Shown here: one piece after another, positions 1-7,368 of the stretch
Position numbering within the stretch: position 1 is the first letter of the stretch
Layout: the number at the start of each line of letters is the position of its first letter
Source of the DNA: Siccirubricoccus deserti
GTDB taxonomy: Bacteria; Pseudomonadota; Alphaproteobacteria; Acetobacterales; Acetobacteraceae
Assembly (NCBI RefSeq): GCF_014283215.1
Contig: NZ_JACOMF010000019.1
Location: 29,805 to 93,804 of the forward strand
Length of the DNA stretch: 64,000 bases
Reading direction: 5' to 3'
Notes under the pieces: model-generated
The model's input: the letters and a program-made list of their open reading frames with translations, nothing else
Databases searched by the model: none
Told to the model about the DNA's origin: nothing
Position numbers and translations under genes: made by a program

Positions 1-1
1 G

Positions 2-1222
2 CATCGCACGCTGCCGGCGCTGGAATCGGCCGCCGGTGGGCGGCTGCGGGCGGTACGGCCGGTGCCGGCGGGCATCGAGGGCCTGCCGCGGTTCGACGTC
101 TCCGCGCATCTGGCGGCGCTCGCCGCCGACCCGCCCGCCTGGCCGGCGCGGACCGAGGATCTCTCCACCCTGGCGCTGACCCTGGAGCTGGACCGGGCGG
201 GCATGCTCGGCGGGCTGCTTGGCCGCCGGCTGCTGACCTTGGAACTGCTGGACTATCCGGGCGAATGGCTGCTCGACCTGCCGATGCTGGGGCAGGGCTA
301 TGCCGCCTGGTCGGCCGCCGCCCTGGCCCGGCTGCGGCGCGGCGCGGCGGCGGAGGCGGTTGGTGCCTTCCTTGCCTTCGCCGGTGCCCTGCCGCAGGAA
401 GCGCCGGCCGAGGACTCCCTGATCCGCCGTGGCCATGGGCTGTACCGGGCGGCGCTGCTCGCCTGCCGTGACCAGCTTGGCTACCGCTTCCTGCAGCCGG
501 GACGGGTGCTGAACCCCGGGCCGCGCGGGGAGACGCCGGTGTTCTGGTTCTTCCCGCTACCCCATCCTGTGCGCGGCGACCTCGCGGCGCTGATGGCCCG
601 TCGCCACGCCGCCTATGTCGAGGCGCAGCGGGTGGAGTTCTTCGAGCCCTTCTTCCGCCGCTTCGACCGCCAGGCGGTGCTGGTCGACGTGCTGGGCGCG
701 CTGCACGCCGGGCCGGCCGCCTTCGCCGATACCGCCGAGGCCATCGCCGCCATCGCCGGCGCGCTGCGCTACGGCGGCGGCTGGCTGGACCGGCTGACCG
801 GCGCTGGCGTCGCCCGCGTCGCCTTCGTCGCCACCAAGGCCGACCATGTGCCGGCCCGGCAGCGGGATGCACTGGCGGCGCTGCTCGGGCATCTGGTGGC
901 GGCACCGCAGGAGCGTGTTGGGACGGCCGGGGTGGCGACCAGCGTCCATACCCTGGCCAGCATCCGCTGCACCGAGGATGCGGTGGCGACGCTGGAGGGG
1001 CGGCCGGTTGCGGCGGTGCGCGGCGTACTGCCGGGTGGCCGGGTCGCCAAGGTCTACCCCGGCGAGATTCCGCTGCGGCCCCCGGAACCCGGCTTCTGGG
1101 AGCATGGTTTCTTCGAGATGCCGGAATTCCAACCACCCCGGCTCGATCCCGCCGGCGCAGCCGGAGTGCCGCACCTCGGCCTGGATGCGCTGCTGGCGGC
1201 GTTGATCGGAGATGTGCTGTGA
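2..1222 (+). CDS. ycjX: YcjX-family P-loop NTPase-like protein (5' end cut off)
   Basis: The frame is open from the first bases of the window, so the N terminus, including the expected Walker A region, lies outside; about 406 residues are visible. Known of the family: YcjX (DUF463) proteins are stress-associated P-loop proteins of unknown substrate, encoded with YcjF. Visible hallmarks are LLDYPGEWLLDLPML near the start, a family-typical EFFEPFFRRFDRQAVLVDVLGAL segment in the middle, and a nucleotide-binding-like FVATKADHV. The stop overlaps the next start (GTGA), so the two genes are translationally coupled. The internal GTG at 62 is not the real start, because homology continues to the edge. 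Confidence 0.85.
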   Translation, partial: HRTLPALESAAGGRLRAVRPVPAGIEGLPRFDVSAHLAALAADPPAWPARTEDLSTLALTLELDRAGMLGGLLGRRLLTLELLDYPGEWLLDLPMLGQGYAAWSAAALARLRRGAAAEAVGAFLAFAGALPQEAPAEDSLIRRGHGLYRAALLACRDQLGYRFLQPGRVLNPGPRGETPVFWFFPLPHPVRGDLAALMARRHAAYVEAQRVEFFEPFFRRFDRQAVLVDVLGALHAGPAAFADTAEAIAAIAGALRYGGGWLDRLTGAGVARVAFVATKADHVPARQRDALAALLGHLVAAPQERVGTAGVATSVHTLASIRCTEDAVATLEGRPVAAVRGVLPGGRVAKVYPGEIPLRPPEPGFWEHGFFEMPEFQPPRLDPAGAAGVPHLGLDALLAALIGDVL

Positions 1223-2109
1223 GCGCGACCCCACCGGAAGGCGGCCCGCGCGGCCCACGGGTGATCCTGGAGGAGCCGGCGCCGTCCACGCCGCGGCTCG
1301 ACTTCGGCTGGGAGCAGGCGGTGGTGCCGGTGGCGGCGGCACGGCCGCCCGGGCGCTGGTCCGGCCTGGGCCGTGTGGTGGCGGGGGCGGCGCTGCTGGG
1401 GCTAGGGCTGGCGGCGCTGGATGCGGCGAATTTCGTCGCCGATCAATTCACCCGTGGTCCCCTGCAGGGCTGGGCGACCCTGGGCGTGGTGGTCGGCGGC
1501 TTCGGGCTGCTGGCCGCCGGCGCCTGGACCGAGCTGCGTGGGCTGGCCAGCATCCGTGCGGTGGACCACGCCCGCGCCGCCTTCGCCCGGGGCGAGCTGG
1601 AGGCGGCCCGGGCGGAGGCGCTGCGCTGGGCCGGCGGCATCGCCGAGGCGGCGCCGCTGCAACCGGCGCTGCGCGAGGCCGGCTCCGTCGCCGAGTTGCG
1701 GGCGCTGCTGGAAGCCGGACCGCTGCGGGCGCTGGAGGCACGTTCGGCGGCGCTCGGCCGGGCGGCGGCGGTGCAGTCCTTCGCGGTGACGGCGATCAGC
1801 CCCTCGCCGGGGCTGGATGTGCTGGTCTTCACCTGGCGCGGGGTGCGGCTGGTGCGGCAGGTGGCGGCGCTGCACGGGCTGAGGCCGGGCTTCGCCGGCA
1901 CCTGGGCGCTGCTGCGGCGGACCCTGGCCGATGCGGCGATGGTGGCGGCAACCGATGTGGCGGTGGATGCGGCGGCGCGGGCGCTGCTGTCCAACCGTCT
2001 GCTGGAGCAATTCGCCGGGGATGCGGCGGCCGGCGCCGTGGCGGCGCGGCGGATGCTGCGGCTGGCCAAGGTCGCGGCAGAGGCCTGCCGGATCGTGCCG
2101 CCGGATTGA
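1219..2109 (+). CDS. ycjF: YcjF-family (DUF697-type) membrane protein
   Basis: A 296-residue protein starting at a GTG that overlaps the ycjX stop. Two hydrophobic segments (about residues 50-72 and 84-104) are followed by a helical soluble part and a C-terminal region with the family pattern TAISPSPGLDVLVFTWRGVR and LRPG. Known of the family: inner-membrane proteins of unknown function, nearly always paired with YcjX. The coupling seen here supports a shared role. Stress induction is known for the E. coli locus; no regulatory site is visible in this window. Confidence 0.8.
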   Translation: MSATPPEGGPRGPRVILEEPAPSTPRLDFGWEQAVVPVAAARPPGRWSGLGRVVAGAALLGLGLAALDAANFVADQFTRGPLQGWATLGVVVGGFGLLAAGAWTELRGLASIRAVDHARAAFARGELEAARAEALRWAGGIAEAAPLQPALREAGSVAELRALLEAGPLRALEARSAALGRAAAVQSFAVTAISPSPGLDVLVFTWRGVRLVRQVAALHGLRPGFAGTWALLRRTLADAAMVAATDVAVDAAARALLSNRLLEQFAGDAAAGAVAARRMLRLAKVAAEACRIVPPD

Positions 2110-2161
2110 GTGCCGCCAAGATAGGGCTGTCTCGGCGTTGATGCGCCTTCTCCGCGGCCTG

Positions 2162-2575
2162 CTACAGCTCCACCACCACATACTCCTGCTCGACCGCGAC
2201 GCTCACCGTCTCGGCGGCGAAGGGGCCCTTGGCCAGGGCCTCCCCCGGCTCGACCGAAACATTGTAGGTGCGCGCCTTGATGTCGTTCGGATCGCACCAG
2301 GATTGCCCGGTGCGGATGTCGAATTCCCAGCAGTGCCAGGGGCAGCGCAGCATGGCGCCCGCCTGCGCCAGCCGGTACTCGCCCGGCAGTGGCGCTTCCA
2401 GCCGGCTGACCACGGCGCCGGTGCAGAGCGCCGCGCCCTGGTGCGGGCAGCGGTTGACCAGCGCGTAGAAGGCGCCGTCCAGGTTGAACACCCCGATCTC
2501 GCGACCGCGGATCGTCACCAGCTTGCGGCCCCCCGGCGGGATCTCCCCCACCGCCGCGACGACGTGCTTCGCCAT
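2162..2575 (-). CDS. Rieske (2Fe-2S) ferredoxin-like protein
   Basis: A small single-domain Rieske protein of 137 residues. The two cluster-binding motifs are clear: C43-P-H45 and C78-P-W-H81. No transmembrane segment or catalytic oxygenase domain is present, so it resembles the ferredoxin component of ring-hydroxylating dioxygenases or the NirD/Rieske family rather than a terminal oxygenase. The ATG start was chosen because it lies 2 bases after the stop of the upstream amidohydrolase and gives the usual N terminus. It is the last gene of a three-gene minus-strand operon, which suggests an electron-transfer role tied to the hydrolases; the partner oxygenase is not in view. Confidence 0.85.
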   Translation of the reverse strand: MAKHVVAAVGEIPPGGRKLVTIRGREIGVFNLDGAFYALVNRCPHQGAALCTGAVVSRLEAPLPGEYRLAQAGAMLRCPWHCWEFDIRTGQSWCDPNDIKARTYNVSVEPGEALAKGPFAAETVSVAVEQEYVVVEL

Positions 2576-2577
2576 GC

Positions 2578-3690
2578 CTAATCCAGCCGATAGAGCGCCT
2601 GGGCGTTCTCGCGGTAAATCATCCGCGCCCAATCCTCCGGCAGCTTCACCTTGAAGGCGTAGCGCGGGTCGTCCTGGTCCCAGTGCGGGTAGTCGGTGGA
2701 GAACATCACCCGCTCCGGGCCGATCCATTCGATGATGGAGAGCATGTCAGCCGGCCGCTCCGGCTCCTCGATTGGCTGGGTCGAGACCCAGAAATGCTCG
2801 CGGATGTATTCGGAGGGCGCGCGCTTCAGCTGCGGCACCTCGGCGCGCAGCCGCTTCCAGTGCTTGTCGAGCCGCCAGGCCAGCGCCGGCAGCCAGGCGA
2901 AGCCGCCTTCCACCAGCACGACCTTGAGGTCGGGGATCTCCTCGAAGACACCTTCGCAGACCAGGCTGGTGACCAGGGTCTGCATGCTCTGGACGTAGGA
3001 GGGGTGCTCCTCATGGTAGAAGGACGGCCAGCCGCCGCCGGTCGAGGCGTGGCCGCTGGTGCCGCCGAGGTGCAGCGAGATCGGGAAGCCGGCCGCCGCC
3101 GAGGCCGCGAGGATCTTGCGGTAGCGGTGCCGTCCCAGCGGCTCCAGCCCCCGTGGCGGGATGTTGACCTGGGCGAAGCGGGCGTCCCCGGCGCGCTGCT
3201 CGATCTCCGCGAGGGCGCTTTCCTCATGCTCCAGGGTGATCTGGACGGAGGCTTTCAGGCGCGGCTCGGGGTCGCAGAATTTGGCGCATTGCCACTCATT
3301 GACCGCCACCGCCATGGCGGCGCCGAACTCGACGTTGCGCTCGGCCGCCGCACCGCCGACCAGCGGTGCCAGCAGCCCGTAGCGGACGTCGAACAGGTCG
3401 AGCAATTGCTCCCGCATCAGTTCGAGGTCGGAACCGGGTGGGCTGCCGTCCTTCGGCCAGGCGTCGCCGCGCATGCCATTGCCCGGTGACATCCGGGGAT
3501 AGAGGGAGGTGCGCGCCAACCCCTGACGGGACCGATGGCCGATGCTGCGGCGGTGCTCCCGCCAGCGCTCCGACAGGAAGGGGTCGAAATCCGCCGGGCT
3601 GCGGTAAAAGGGGTGGACGTCGCAGTCGATGAAGCCGAGATGGCTTTGGGCCGGATTATCGATCCGGTGGTCGCGGAGCGTTACGTTCAT
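2578..3690 (-). CDS. Amidohydrolase-2 family metal-dependent hydrolase
   Basis: A 370-residue TIM-barrel amidohydrolase (Amidohydro_2 type, COG2159). N-terminal metal motif D22-C-D24-V-H26, a mid-protein ISLHLGG metal histidine, and a C-terminal F330-S-T-D-Y-P-H336 containing the catalytic/metal Asp and His. Members of this superfamily hydrolyse C-N bonds or decarboxylate aromatic acids (ACMSD, 5-carboxyvanillate decarboxylase); which applies here cannot be read from sequence. It lies 27 bases after a paralogue and 2 bases before a Rieske gene, so co-transcription is likely. Confidence 0.88.
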   Translation of the reverse strand: MNVTLRDHRIDNPAQSHLGFIDCDVHPFYRSPADFDPFLSERWREHRRSIGHRSRQGLARTSLYPRMSPGNGMRGDAWPKDGSPPGSDLELMREQLLDLFDVRYGLLAPLVGGAAAERNVEFGAAMAVAVNEWQCAKFCDPEPRLKASVQITLEHEESALAEIEQRAGDARFAQVNIPPRGLEPLGRHRYRKILAASAAAGFPISLHLGGTSGHASTGGGWPSFYHEEHPSYVQSMQTLVTSLVCEGVFEEIPDLKVVLVEGGFAWLPALAWRLDKHWKRLRAEVPQLKRAPSEYIREHFWVSTQPIEEPERPADMLSIIEWIGPERVMFSTDYPHWDQDDPRYAFKVKLPEDWARMIYRENAQALYRLD

Positions 3691-3717
3691 CGTCGCGTCT
3701 CCTGTTGCCGGCCTCGG

Positions 3718-4827
3718 CTAGGCGGCCAGCCTGGGGTAGGTGGCGAGGGCGTTGTCCACCAGCAGCTTCCGGAGGAGCCCCGGCGGGAAGCCGGCCGGCA
3801 GCGGGTCGGCGCCATCGTAATGCCAGTGGGGGTAGTCGGTGGCGAACAAAAGCATCTCATCCGAACCGAATTGCGCGAGCAGGGTTTCAAGCGCACCGGC
3901 GTCCGGCGGGGCGTCGAAGGGCTGGGCGGTCAGCCGCACCCTCTCCCGCACGATGTCGCTCGGCATCCGGTCGAGCCAGGGCACTTCGGCCCGCATGCCG
4001 CGCCAGGTCTTGTTGATGCGCCAGAGGCTGGCCGGCAGCCAGCTCACGCCGGATTCGATCAGCACCACCCGCAGCGCCGGGAATTTCTGGAAAACGCCCT
4101 CCGCCAGCAGGGAGTTCAGCGCCCCGGCGAAGCCCTGGGCGTAGGAGACGTAATCCTCCAGGTAGAAGGATCCCCAGCCGCCCGCGCTCGGCGGGTGGCG
4201 GAAGCTGGAGCCGGCATGGATGCCGACCGGCAGCCCGTGCTTCTCGGCGGCGCGGTAGATTGGCCAGTTCTGCCGCCGGCCAAGCGGCAGCTCGGTCATC
4301 GCCAGCAGCAGCACCTGGACGAAGCGCCGGTCAGGCGCCATGCGCTCGATCTCCTCGGCCGCCAGATCCGGGCTGTGCACCGGCACCACGATGGAGGCGC
4401 GCAGCCGCGGGTCGCGGTCGAGCCATTCGGCGGCAAGCCAGTTGTTGATGGCGCGGCAGAGCGCGGCGGAGAGATCCTCGCTCATCATCATCTGTGCGCC
4501 ATGGATGACATTGCAGATGGCCGCACGCGGTTGCAGCGGGTCGAGGATATGCGCCCGCATCTCGGCGAGGCTGGAGCCCGGCAGGCCGCTTGCCGGCTGC
4601 CAGTCGGGCCGGGCGTTGATCGGTGCGGCGACGGGGAAGGCGCTGGCTTCCAGATTGTCGCGTTCCAGGCCGCGGCGCAGGATGTGCTCACGCCAATAGG
4701 GCTCGAGGTGCGGCAGCAGGGCGCGGATGCTGGGCACCGCCGCATGGATGTCGCAATCGATCGCCCCGGCTGGAATCACCGCGCCGCCTCCCGTCGCGGC
4801 GGCCTGCGCCGCCGCTTTGGCATGCAC
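3718..4827 (-). CDS. Amidohydrolase-2 family metal-dependent hydrolase (paralogue)
   Basis: A 369-residue paralogue of the downstream gene with the same layout: D24-C-D26-I-H28 near the N terminus, VGIHAGSS in the middle and F328-A-T-D-Y-P-H334 near the C terminus. The two proteins share blocks throughout (for example the GGWGSFY/GGWPSFY segment), so they come from a tandem duplication but have diverged widely. It is the promoter-proximal gene of the amidohydrolase-amidohydrolase-Rieske operon. The 119 bases upstream, towards the divergent dehydrogenase gene, are where a promoter would lie; no clear -35/-10 was identified. Confidence 0.86.
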   Translation of the reverse strand: MHAKAAAQAAATGGGAVIPAGAIDCDIHAAVPSIRALLPHLEPYWREHILRRGLERDNLEASAFPVAAPINARPDWQPASGLPGSSLAEMRAHILDPLQPRAAICNVIHGAQMMMSEDLSAALCRAINNWLAAEWLDRDPRLRASIVVPVHSPDLAAEEIERMAPDRRFVQVLLLAMTELPLGRRQNWPIYRAAEKHGLPVGIHAGSSFRHPPSAGGWGSFYLEDYVSYAQGFAGALNSLLAEGVFQKFPALRVVLIESGVSWLPASLWRINKTWRGMRAEVPWLDRMPSDIVRERVRLTAQPFDAPPDAGALETLLAQFGSDEMLLFATDYPHWHYDGADPLPAGFPPGLLRKLLVDNALATYPRLAA

Positions 4828-4933
4828 CGTCTCACCAAAAAGGCGTCCGGCGCAAGATGCTTGGCCGGCGAGGGTGGATGGAACCGTCCCGCCCGGACAT
4901 GATGCGGCGCAGCCCTGCGCGCAGCAGGGGCTC

Positions 4934-4940
4934 AGGAGGA
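4934..4940 (+). promoter_or_regulatory. Strong ribosome binding site that fixes the dehydrogenase start
   Basis: AGGAGGA lies 6 bases upstream of the ATG at 4947. It decides the start against a 108-codon in-frame extension that has no family similarity and overlaps the divergent amidohydrolase. Confidence 0.75.
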
Positions 4941-4946
4941 GACGCC

Positions 4947-5834
4947 ATGAAGATCGGATATATCGGCCTCGGCAACATGGGCGGCCCGATGTGCCGCAAC
5001 CTGATCAAGGGGGTGAACCACCAGGTGGTGGTGCATGACCTGAACGCCGAGGCGGTTGCCACCTGCGTTGCCGTGGGCGGCACCGCGGCCAGCAGCCTCG
5101 CCGCGCTGGCCGCCGAGAGCGACGTGATCTTCACCTCCCTGCCGACGCCCCGGCATGTCGAGGCGGTGGTGCTGGGAGAGGGCGGCATCGCCGCCCATGC
5201 GAAGCCCGGCACGGTCTTCATCGACCTCAGCACCAATGCGCCGGCGATGGTCAAGCGCCTCGCGGCCGAGCTCGCCACCCGCGGCATCGCCATGCTGGAC
5301 AGCCCGGTGACCGGCGGCGTGCCGCGCGCCGAGGCCGGCACCATCGTTGTCATGGCCGGCGGCAACGAGGCGGTGTTCGAGGCCAATCGCGCGCTGCTTG
5401 CCGCCTTCAGCGGCACGGTGGTGCATGTCGGGCCGATCGGCAGCGCCTCGGTGGCGAAGCTCATCAACAACATGCTCGCCTTCTGCAACGCCGCCGCGGC
5501 GATGGAGGGGATGACCATGGGGGCGATGGCGGGCATCGACATGAAGAAGCTGTTCGGCATCATCACCAACGGCTCGGGCGACAGCGCGGCGATCCGCAGC
5601 CTCGGCAACCGCGCCCTGGTCGGGAAGTTCGAGGCCAGCTTCGCCCTCGACCTGGCCTACAAGGACCTCGGCCTCGCGGTCGAGCTGGCGACCGAGCACG
5701 GGGTGCCGGGGATGATCGCGCCGCAGGTTCTCAACCTGATGCGCATGGCGCGCGGCCTCGGCCTCGGCGGCGAGGACAGCTCCGCCTCGCTCAAGGTGTA
5801 CGAGAAGGTGATGGGCCGCGAAGTGCGGCTCTGA
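4947..5834 (+). CDS. NAD(P)-dependent 3-hydroxyisobutyrate dehydrogenase-type oxidoreductase
   Basis: A 295-residue beta-hydroxyacid dehydrogenase. The Rossmann motif G7-L-G-N-M-G12 sits at the extreme N terminus. The substrate-binding signature DSPVTGGVPRAEAGT covers residues 118-132. The catalytic lysine is K171 in the SASVAKLINN segment. Family members oxidise 3-hydroxyisobutyrate, tartronate semialdehyde, 2-hydroxymethylglutarate or similar acids; the exact substrate is not determined. It is divergent from the amidohydrolase operon and followed by a stem-loop, so it is probably monocistronic. Confidence 0.9.
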   Translation: MKIGYIGLGNMGGPMCRNLIKGVNHQVVVHDLNAEAVATCVAVGGTAASSLAALAAESDVIFTSLPTPRHVEAVVLGEGGIAAHAKPGTVFIDLSTNAPAMVKRLAAELATRGIAMLDSPVTGGVPRAEAGTIVVMAGGNEAVFEANRALLAAFSGTVVHVGPIGSASVAKLINNMLAFCNAAAAMEGMTMGAMAGIDMKKLFGIITNGSGDSAAIRSLGNRALVGKFEASFALDLAYKDLGLAVELATEHGVPGMIAPQVLNLMRMARGLGLGGEDSSASLKVYEKVMGREVRL

Positions 5835-5843
5835 GGGCAGCGG

Positions 5844-5866
5844 CCCTGGACCCGGCAGGTCCAGGG
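5844..5866 (+). terminator. Stem-loop terminator after the dehydrogenase gene
   Basis: A perfect 9-bp stem (CCCTGGACC / GGTCCAGGG) with a 5-base loop begins 10 bases after the stop codon and is followed by TTTC. It is intrinsic-terminator-like, although the T-tract is short. Confidence 0.6.
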
Positions 5867-5991
5867 TTTCCCCGGCCGGTTGGCGAACTGGCCCTCGGGC
5901 GGGGCCGAGCAGGACAGGGCGGCGCCGTTGACAGCCGGGCCGGGGCGGGCCGCAATGGTGCGGCTGACCGTCCCAGCCGAGGGTGCCGCCA

Positions 5992-7158
5992 ATGGATTGC
6001 CCCGCACGTCAAGATGCCGTTGCTGCCGCCCGCGCTCTCGGGCCGGCGATCGCCGCCGCCGCCGACGGCGTGGAGGCGACCCGCCGCATCCCGCCCGCCC
6101 TGGCGGAGGCGCTGCACGCGGCCAGGCTGTTCCGCCTGCTGCTGCCGCGCTCGGTCGGTGGCGAGGAAGTCGACCCTGGCACCTATCTTCGGGCCATCGC
6201 CGAGGTCGCCCGGCACGATGCCTCGGTCGCCTGGAACGTCTTCGTCGGCAACAGCGCGGCGCTGATAGCCGCTTTCCTGGCCCCGGCGGAGGCGGCGGCG
6301 ATCTTCGCCGACCCGCGCACCGTGGTGGCCTGGGGGCCGCCGAACGAGGCGGTCGCAGAGGCCGTGCCCGGCGGCTACCGCGTCTCCGGCCGGTTCGACT
6401 TCGCCAGCGGCTGCCGATTGGCGAATTGGATGGGGGTGCATTGCCGGGTGCGCGAAAAGGACGGCACGCTGCGGCCGAACCACCTTGGCCGGCCGGCGGT
6501 CCGCACCCTGCTGTTCCCGGCGCGGCAGGCGGAGCTGCTGGACACCTGGCAGACCATCGGCCTGCGCGGCACCGCTTCCGACAGTTACACCGTCACCGAT
6601 GTCTTCGTGCCAGAGGCTTTCAGCACCACCCGTGAGCAGCCGGAGGCGCGGCGCGAGCCAGGGCGGCTCTATGCCTTCACCATGCAGGGGCTCTATGCCG
6701 TCGGGGTCGCCGGCGTCGCCCTCGGCGCCGCGCGGGCGATGCTGGATGCCTTCGTGGTGCTGGCCCAGGACAAGACCCCGCGCGGCCTCGGCAAGCTGGC
6801 CGAGGACGCGCTGGTCCAGCATGGGCTGGCGCGGGCCGAGGCGCAGCACGGCGCCGCCCGCGCCTGGCTGCTGGAGATCCTGGCGGAGATCATGGCGGGG
6901 GCGGGGCCGGAGGGGGCGATCGGCACGGCGGAGCGCGCCCGGGTGCGGCTCGGCTGCGCCCATGCCATCCATGCGGCGGTGGAGGTCGCCGATTGGTGCC
7001 ACCGCGCCGCCGGGGTGGACGCGATCTTTCCTGGCAGCCCCTTCGAGCGGCGGTTCCGTGACATCCACACCCTGTCGCAGCAGATCCAGTCACGCAGCGC
7101 CCATTTCACCGCCGCCGGGCAGGTCATGCTCGGCCGGGCACCGCCGGGGTTCCTGTAA
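5992..7158 (+). CDS. Acyl-CoA dehydrogenase-fold flavoprotein (possible flavin-dependent monooxygenase)
   Basis: A 388-residue protein with the acyl-CoA dehydrogenase three-domain layout: helical N domain, beta domain (GRFDFASGC, TWQTIGLRGTASDSYTVTDVFVP) and C-terminal four-helix domain. The catalytic glutamate usual in true acyl-CoA dehydrogenases is not obvious. The LRGTASDSYTV and FERRFRDIHTLSQQIQ segments resemble the HpaB/DszC-like hydroxylase branch, which uses reduced flavin, so it may be a monooxygenase. The start is the ATG at 5992; an in-frame GTG at 5983 is also possible. Confidence 0.8.
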   Translation: MDCPARQDAVAAARALGPAIAAAADGVEATRRIPPALAEALHAARLFRLLLPRSVGGEEVDPGTYLRAIAEVARHDASVAWNVFVGNSAALIAAFLAPAEAAAIFADPRTVVAWGPPNEAVAEAVPGGYRVSGRFDFASGCRLANWMGVHCRVREKDGTLRPNHLGRPAVRTLLFPARQAELLDTWQTIGLRGTASDSYTVTDVFVPEAFSTTREQPEARREPGRLYAFTMQGLYAVGVAGVALGAARAMLDAFVVLAQDKTPRGLGKLAEDALVQHGLARAEAQHGAARAWLLEILAEIMAGAGPEGAIGTAERARVRLGCAHAIHAAVEVADWCHRAAGVDAIFPGSPFERRFRDIHTLSQQIQSRSAHFTAAGQVMLGRAPPGFL

Positions 7159-7237
7159 CGACATCCCATCGCGGATAAATGATCTTCATGACATGCCCTG
7201 ACCGAACACAGGCCGGTTCGTTTCTGCCGATGATCAA

Positions 7238-7310
7238 CGTTGGTCCTTGGTTGGTATGGAAACTACCTTGTTCATGGACGATATCGCGCGTTGGTTAGTT
7301 CTTGGTATGC
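7238..7310. repeat. Imperfect 22-bp direct repeat upstream of the FIST/kinase operon
   Basis: Two copies, 7238-7259 and 7289-7310, share 16 of 22 bases (CGTTGGT-N6-TTGGTATG pattern) and start 51 bases apart. The first copy overlaps a near-perfect palindrome centred on CAACGTTG. The region is less GC-rich than its surroundings and lies 60-130 bases before the kinase start, so this is a candidate regulator-binding region. The interpretation is inference. Confidence 0.4.
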
Positions 7311-7368
7311 GGTGTCATTGCCGTTAAGGTTGTGGTTGCGCCGTAACCGTCACTGCCGCCGAGGGTAA

